A stretch of 64,000 nucleotides of DNA from assembly GCF_036850765.1 (NCBI RefSeq), contig NC_089492.1, forward strand, positions 97,917,022 to 97,981,021, written 5' to 3'. This DNA is from Saccopteryx bilineata. Taxonomy: Eukaryota > Chordata > Mammalia > Chiroptera > Emballonuridae. Made by a program: the position numbers and the translations under genes. Under the pieces are notes generated by a model. It made no database searches. It saw only the letters and a program-made list of their open reading frames with translations, and was not told the DNA's origin. Shown here one piece after another: positions 58,128 to 64,000 of this stretch (position 1 is the first letter of the stretch; every line of letters begins with the position of its first letter).

Positions 58128-60082
58128 GTCCTGATGCCACCATTCATCTACTTCAAGTGTGTTTTTTTTTTGTTTTCTAAGTAAAAAAATAATAAATTTT
58201 AAAGACAGCCTAGAATTATATACAACTGAGTTATATTAGATGGTTCAAATAGTTCTGTGGTTACCCTTAACCAAACTACCAGTTCTAGTGACAACATTGG
58301 AGCATCATGACATGTTTGTTTTCTATCTGAAAATGCACTGGCCCATGGCAAAATCCTCAGATATCATCTCTTGATATTATCTCCCTTGCTGAAGGACCTC
58401 TTCAATCAACCAAAGGGAATTTCCCATTGCTAATGGAGTTTATAATCACATAAGTATACACATGCTCCATCTGTAGGGTGATCCTGTGGAATTACAGACC
58501 CATATTCGTAGACTCGTTCTGTCATCCGTGACAATGCAGTCTTCTGCCTATAATAGGAGTTATTATTATGTACCCAGTGGCGGGCATATCCACTTTCTGT
58601 GAATGTAAACAAACTTTCAAAATACACAAGACTATATTACAGTAATGTGCATTGATACCAGAGACCCAAACACTTTTGAAGCAGAGGCTACATAGACAAC
58701 TGATTTGCTTACTGGACTACACTTATTCTTAATTTTAGCCAAAACATATGTCCATTTGTATTTCTAAACGATAGTTAATACCTAGTTAACTGATATGCTT
58801 TGCTAATTTAAATGCCCAAAACAAGAATGTTAACATTTAAAAAATAATGTCTAGTTCATACTCTCAACAATTTGACCCATATATTACAAATGAGTAAAAT
58901 GAGTCTGTTTGTGAGTAAAATAAATAAGTCACATCCCTAGCAAGTGCTGATATTATTGACCTGGAAGATCCATGAAATTCAAGAGTGTATGAATGAAATT
59001 TATTGGTATATGGTTCCCTACATGTTGTTTTTAAAAAATCCTTCCTTAATGTATATATATTCCTTTTCAGCATGGAGTATCTAGAGTTTTCATCATATTT
59101 TTAAGAGTCTGTGGTGATTCTAAAAACTACCCCAAATTCCAACCTACATCTTCTGTTTCCCAGAATAATGCACTGACAAAGTTACCCTGTTATTCATACA
59201 AAATTAAATAAGATCCTTTAGAAAGAGATTTATCTATGCATCTTGGGAGATTCCTATTTGTAACTTTTACATGCTTGGTCATGAATCACCTTTCAAAATG
59301 GCACTTAGGCAAAGCTATTACCAATCAAAATGCAAGCAAAAATGGAGGGTAAAAAAAAACAAAAACAATTATCAGACAATGTTAACTGACTTGAATGTCA
59401 CCAGTTATATAAAATATAAACTCCTTCTCTGTGACAGAATATTTAACTGAATGTTTGAGTCCAATAGGCCTATTTTCCCTCTGGGTTCTAGAGTAAACAA
59501 CACCAGCCCACACCACGGGCATTTGTTCTTTTCTAAAGCATTTGGGTGCCATTTTGTGAACATGCTCTTAATGGGCTACTTTAGGTGTCACTGCAATTTG
59601 ATGAAGAGAGCCCTAGATAATTTTTCTGATTAGGAAAATTATATTTAATGTAAATAGTCTCTCTTTTATTTTCTGAGTTTTAGAGATGATTCCTTAGATG
59701 AAATACAACTAAAACCAAAAACATAAAAATATTTATCAGTATTTTTCATTATAATCAATTAAGAACTTATCCATGAATAACATTCAATTTCTAAAGATTT
59801 ATACCTCAAAATAGAATTACTCTCCTCTCATTTGTAGTTTAAAAGTATAAACAAGAATTCTATTCACATAGTTCTATCAGATCACCAGGATTATCAGTGG
59901 CTGCTAGACTTCTGAAGTACACAGTTTGACTGCACAGGGAAATTAGCAATTTCCTAATATTGAGAAGAAAAATAAAATAAAGGTTATCATCAAACCAACA
60001 GTATAGAATTGTAGTATACATCAAGGAGTTAGCTACAAAAGAAATGAGTTTTCCCAAACAACTAGTTTAAAATGTTTATTTG
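58128..60082. other. AT-rich unique DNA
   Basis: No gene or named repeat recognised over 1.95 kb. Confidence 0.45.
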
Positions 60083-60237
60083 AGCCCTGACTGGAAAGCT
60101 CAGTTGGTTAGAGCTTTGCCCCGAAGCACAGAAGATACCAGTTTGATCCCTGGTCAAGGCACCTTTAGGAACAGATTGATGTTTTTCTCTCTCTCTCTCT
60201 TTCTCTCTAGCTAAAATCAATAAATAAAAAAATTTTT
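60083..60237 (+). mobile_element. Old Ves-like bat SINE
   Basis: Head GCCCTGACTGGAAAGCTCAG, B-box-like GTTTGATCCC, GGTCAAGGCACCTTTAGG, CT tract, AATAAATAAA tail. TSD TAAAATGTTTATTT (about 60068-60081) versus TAAATGTTTATTT (60238-60250). Confidence 0.88.
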
Positions 60238-60250
60238 TAAATGTTTATTT

Positions 60251-62979
60251 GGGCAACTTTTAAAATATGAAACACTATGCAATAATAACTTTTGAGCAAA
60301 TGAAATAATTATATATAAAAGCTTGTGAAAATTATATGTGTATGTATATGTATGATTTCACGGAGTTATCAAAATCGCTTGCACATTTTCAATTTCAGGT
60401 AAAATATTTATGAGCAACAAAATGGAATATAGTAGCAAAAGGTAAAGAAGAAAGATGAAAAAGAATCAAGGAGAAAATATAACTCTGCTTTGAGAATACC
60501 TAAAGTTTCAAGTCAGAAAAAAAAACAATTCAGCCAGCTAGTGAGAAGAAAAACCCAAAAGAATAATAAGAAAGTAATTAGGATGAAACAGTGAAAAGAA
60601 GGAAGGATGAAAATACTTTTTAAGAAAAGGAATGAGACATCTGGGAAATATAAAGAGCTTATTGGAATATAAATAATGGTCTAGATTATTATCTTCAGGA
60701 AAGGATTTGCCAGACTTCAATAGCAATAGAAACCTTATTTATTAATAACTTTATCTCTCCCAGACCAACATTCTGGAAAATTTTGACATCGACAGATTTC
60801 CCCGAGCAAATAATAACCACCATAGATCTGTCAAGTTAGTGAAAGTGTTCAGTCAAAAGTAGTCAATGTAAAATTGAAGTGCTTCGAAATGAGCTGCTTG
60901 GAAAGATGGAATTTTGCAGAAGAATAAACCTCAAACACAGCCATTATCAGCAGGGTCTGCCTATTCCTGTGCACACTCAATGTCTTTCAAGAATTCTGAC
61001 ATTAACCACTACTTTTCCAATGGGAGGGAAAATACCTATTACCCTGCCACTTCTGAAAATCCTGCCTCAATGACAGGAATTTTGAGGACTGTTCTTGAAA
61101 ATATCATTGACCAGCAAGACCTTAAAGAAGGGAAAGTATGGACTGAAGACAGCCCCTAATCTGTCTGATCCTTATTAGGAGAAGAGAAGAATAAAACATT
61201 TCCAGTGGATAGAATTTGATAATTCCTGCTTGTCTCAAAGCCAGCCAACTATTACTGGTTAGCATGATAGAAGTGCGGCAGTCGGCGTGCAAATCTGCTA
61301 CACAGATCAGTCAACACAACAGCTTGTTTAAAAAGAAGAAAAGCAATAAGTAAGCATACATTGTTATCTTTTTTACAATGTAAAAAAAAACTTGTGCAAG
61401 TATAGAATTTCCTAGTCAAATTAGGAAAACAGCTGGCATTTTTTTTCTCCAAATGACCAAATATATCAAGATAATTTTCATTACAGAATAAATTAAGAAT
61501 TCTTCAGCCTCCATAGAACTATGCATTATCTATAAAACCATGTTATCTACTTACCCTTTTTTAGTGTGTTATTTTATGCACACCTTCATTTTGATCCAGA
61601 AAGTATTTAAATAATTTCCCTTTGATTCAGACAACTGTTCACTTAACAGCTTGGTTATCTGATTTAGCCACCCACATTGATCAATTTAACTAAAAAGTTA
61701 TATATTTGATCCAGAATTAATTTATAGTTATGCAGAGCCTTCCATACTAGTTGTCAAATAAACTATAGTTGGATGAGAATAAATTAAAATAAAATCCCAA
61801 ATTCTCTTGGTTTTTTATAAATCTCATGGTCAAATTTCAAATAGTGATATCTTAAAGATGTTACTAATACAAGATAATAATTGCTACCATTTCTTCAATG
61901 CTATGTGCTAGGCATCATAATAAACTATTTGTATCATTTTATTTAATATATCCATCCACTGACATAGTTATTATTTCTTCCTTAGTTTTACAAATCAGCA
62001 TCCTGAGGCTTAGAGAGATTAAGCTACATGTTAGACAACAGGACAAACTTTTGACTTGTTGACACTGTGTTAATGAGGTTTATTGATTTAAATCCATGTT
62101 TAAATAATGTAAACTGTCTCTTTCTCTAACTTATGTTGGATGAATTCCTGTGATAGGAAACTCTGTGTATTAATAGAATTGGAAAAATTTAGTTTAGCTA
62201 CCTGAAATGTAGATGCATTCTGATGAATAGCAAGGAAAGCAAACTCATTCTTATCTTAATTGAGGATGTCATTATTTTGCTATACTTATGCTATAGAAGA
62301 GATGATGGTTATTTTTGTTGATTAATTTTTTAAGTAGTATATTTTCTTAAATGCGTAAATAAAAATTTGAAGCTCAGAATTTCTAAACCTTAAAAAAATG
62401 GAAGAGAAAACTTTAATATTCCTGGAGATTCCTAATGGTGAAAGTTATTAAAGTCTTATATCAATGATAATAAAAACTGAATATAATTCTTGTAACACAT
62501 ATTCTTCTGTGCAGGATGTCACCTTGGTGAGACTCTCAGAAAATTCATATAAAAATTATTTATTAAATAAAATTATTTATTATTCTCTATTATGCCTATC
62601 AAGTGTATTAATAATATTTAAATACAATATTGGTCAATTAAAACAGATTCTAGGTTTTTTCTGAAATATATGACAGTAGTAAGAACATATAAAATGTTTC
62701 AGCCCTGCTTTTGTTAAAAGAAATAAAAGCAGAAGAAATGCATGAGTAGAAATTAGTTAAGGTGGTATATTGAACCTGGGTCTAAAATTAGTCTTTGCCT
62801 AAGACAAAATGATTTTAAAAATAATATAGAGATAAAAGTAGGGTACAATTCAATAAAATATATTATATAGGAGCCCTCCTTAAAAGTACAAACAAAACAA
62901 TACAACAATAACAAATTAATGACAGAACCAATTGAGAAATAAAAGGAAAAGTCACAATAAACAAGACCAAGTGTTGCAC
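60251..62979. other. AT-rich unique DNA with an MIR/L2 relic
   Basis: An L2/MIR-like block lies at about 61890-62040 (ATGTGCTAGGCATCATAATA ... ATCCTGAGGCTTAGAGAGAT). An 81-codon frame at 60914-61159 has a fairly protein-like composition but no known motif. No gene is assigned. Confidence 0.5.
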
Positions 62980-62997
62980 AAAATTCACCTAATTCTA

Positions 62998-63387
62998 TTT
63001 TTTTAAGCGAGAGAGAGAGAGAAACAGACAGTGATAGACAGTCACGAAGGGAGAGAGATGAGAAGCTCAACTCATCGTTGTGGCTCCTTAGTTGTTCATT
63101 GATTGCTTTCTCATATGTGCCTTGACTGGGGGGCTCCAGCCAAGGCAGTGACCCCTTGCTCAAGCCAGCAACCTTGGCTTCAAGCCAGTGATATTGGGCT
63201 TCAAATCAGCAATCTTTGAGCTCAAGCCAGTGGCCATGGGATCATGACTATGATCCCATGCTCAAGTCTGTGACCCCTCGCTCAAGCTGGTGAGCCTCCA
63301 CTCAAGTCAGCACCCTTGAGGTTTCAAAACTGGGTCCTCAGCATTCCAGGCCGACACTCTATCCACTGCACTACCACGTGGTCAGGC
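62998..63387 (-). mobile_element. tRNA-derived SINE, 330-bp type, expanded
   Basis: GA tract, TTAGTTGTTCATTGATTGCT, TCATATGTGCCTTGACTGG, six or more CTCAAG(C)CAG-like units, and a head CTACCACGTGGTCAGGC at the right. TSD AAAATTCACCTAATTCTA (62980-62997) versus AAAATCACGTAATTCTA (63388-63404). It has more internal units than the other 330-bp copies. Confidence 0.9.
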
Positions 63388-63404
63388 AAAATCACGTAAT
63401 TCTA

Positions 63405-64000
63405 AAATTTAGTTCACAACTACTGTGAAAATGGGATGACAGAAAATAAATGTCATGAATTCAGTAATACTGTAACAATTCTTTCTTCAGAAGAAGGGAA
63501 AGAAAAGGTAAAGATGGAGTAGGAACATTACTTCTAATTCCTTAGGGTAGCATCAATAGATAAAGGAGAATATTCTCCAGCAGGAGAATAGCAAGAACTA
63601 AGAGTGAGGGTACACCACTAAAATTTGGCTGACAGAAAGGAAAAAAATGCATGTGTTCATTTTTTCAGTTTACAGAGAATTTGTGTGATACTATTTTTTT
63701 CTTTGAAACCCTCTCTTAAAAAGAAATAAACTACTGATGTTAATCTTTATAAAAGACCAACAAATAAGGGTGTACCACATTGTTTACCTGCAAGTTTGTC
63801 AATACTACTCCTAAAAATAATAGTAATAATAATATTGATTTTCAGATTTTGAGGAAATATGACATAAATATTGGCTCTGAACACCCTTCTTGGAAGTTGA
63901 CCTCATTGTCCAAAAAGAAGAAAAAGAACGAGGAAAAAAAAATGTCTTTCAACATACTAAAAATAGAGAATGATGTCAAAAACATACCACAAACTTAAAA
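63405..64000. other. AT-rich unique DNA to the window end
   Basis: No gene or repeat recognised. The frame at 63780-63998 is Lys/Asn-rich chance sequence. Confidence 0.45.

Noticed and set aside
58033..58147. Minus-strand frames with SIYLSIYL repeats
   Set aside because: Produced by the GATA microsatellite.

Overview
The window looks like AT-rich, gene-poor nuclear DNA from a mammal, most likely a bat and probably of the horseshoe-bat lineage. I base this on about twenty tRNA-derived SINEs of four related designs: a short type beginning CCTGACCTGTGGTGGCGCAG, a 330-bp type beginning CCTGACCAAGCGGCGGC, a 390-bp type beginning GCCCTGGCCGGTTGGCTC, and older Ves-like copies. Mammalian L1, L2, MIR, MLT1 and MER5A copies accompany them. 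The genus is inferred from memory of bat SINEs and was not tested. I found no host protein-coding gene, rRNA, functional tRNA gene or CRISPR array. The only long reading frames belong to L1 retrotransposons.

Layout. 1-1.8 kb: unique DNA, one SINE and a GATA/GGAT microsatellite. 1.8-18.2 kb: a nest of L1 elements, all on the + strand. An old ORF2 fragment (element C) is split by a nearly full-length L1 (element B). Element B is split inside ORF1 by a younger, complete L1 of about 7.8 kb (element A). Element A carries a SINE inside ORF2. Target-site duplications (TSDs) at each level give the order of insertion. Element A has GC-rich tandem monomers of about 241 bp in its 5' UTR, then a T-rich stretch, ORF1 (one frameshift), an unusually long inter-ORF spacer with a small ORF, ORF2 (SINE insertion, two stops and one frameshift) and a G-rich 3' UTR.

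18.2-33 kb: mostly unique DNA with an RTE-clade LINE fragment, L2 and MIR relics, five SINEs (the fifth is the truncated copy at about 32.7 kb) and a 77-bp mariner-like MITE. 33-35 kb: L1 pieces arranged as a 5' inversion, plus another L1 3' end. 35-50 kb: unique DNA with SINEs, MLT1 LTR fragments and a solo LTR with a visible TATA box and polyadenylation signal. 50-58 kb: MER5A, a second inverted L1, MLT1 copies (two meeting tail to tail) and a GATA microsatellite. 58-64 kb: unique AT-rich DNA with two SINEs.

Nothing here acts as a host pathway. The best leads are the dated nest of insertions, the distinctive promoter and spacer of L1-A, and near-consensus CTCF motifs inside the 390-bp SINE family, duplicated in two copies. 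I did not find a clearly new biological system.
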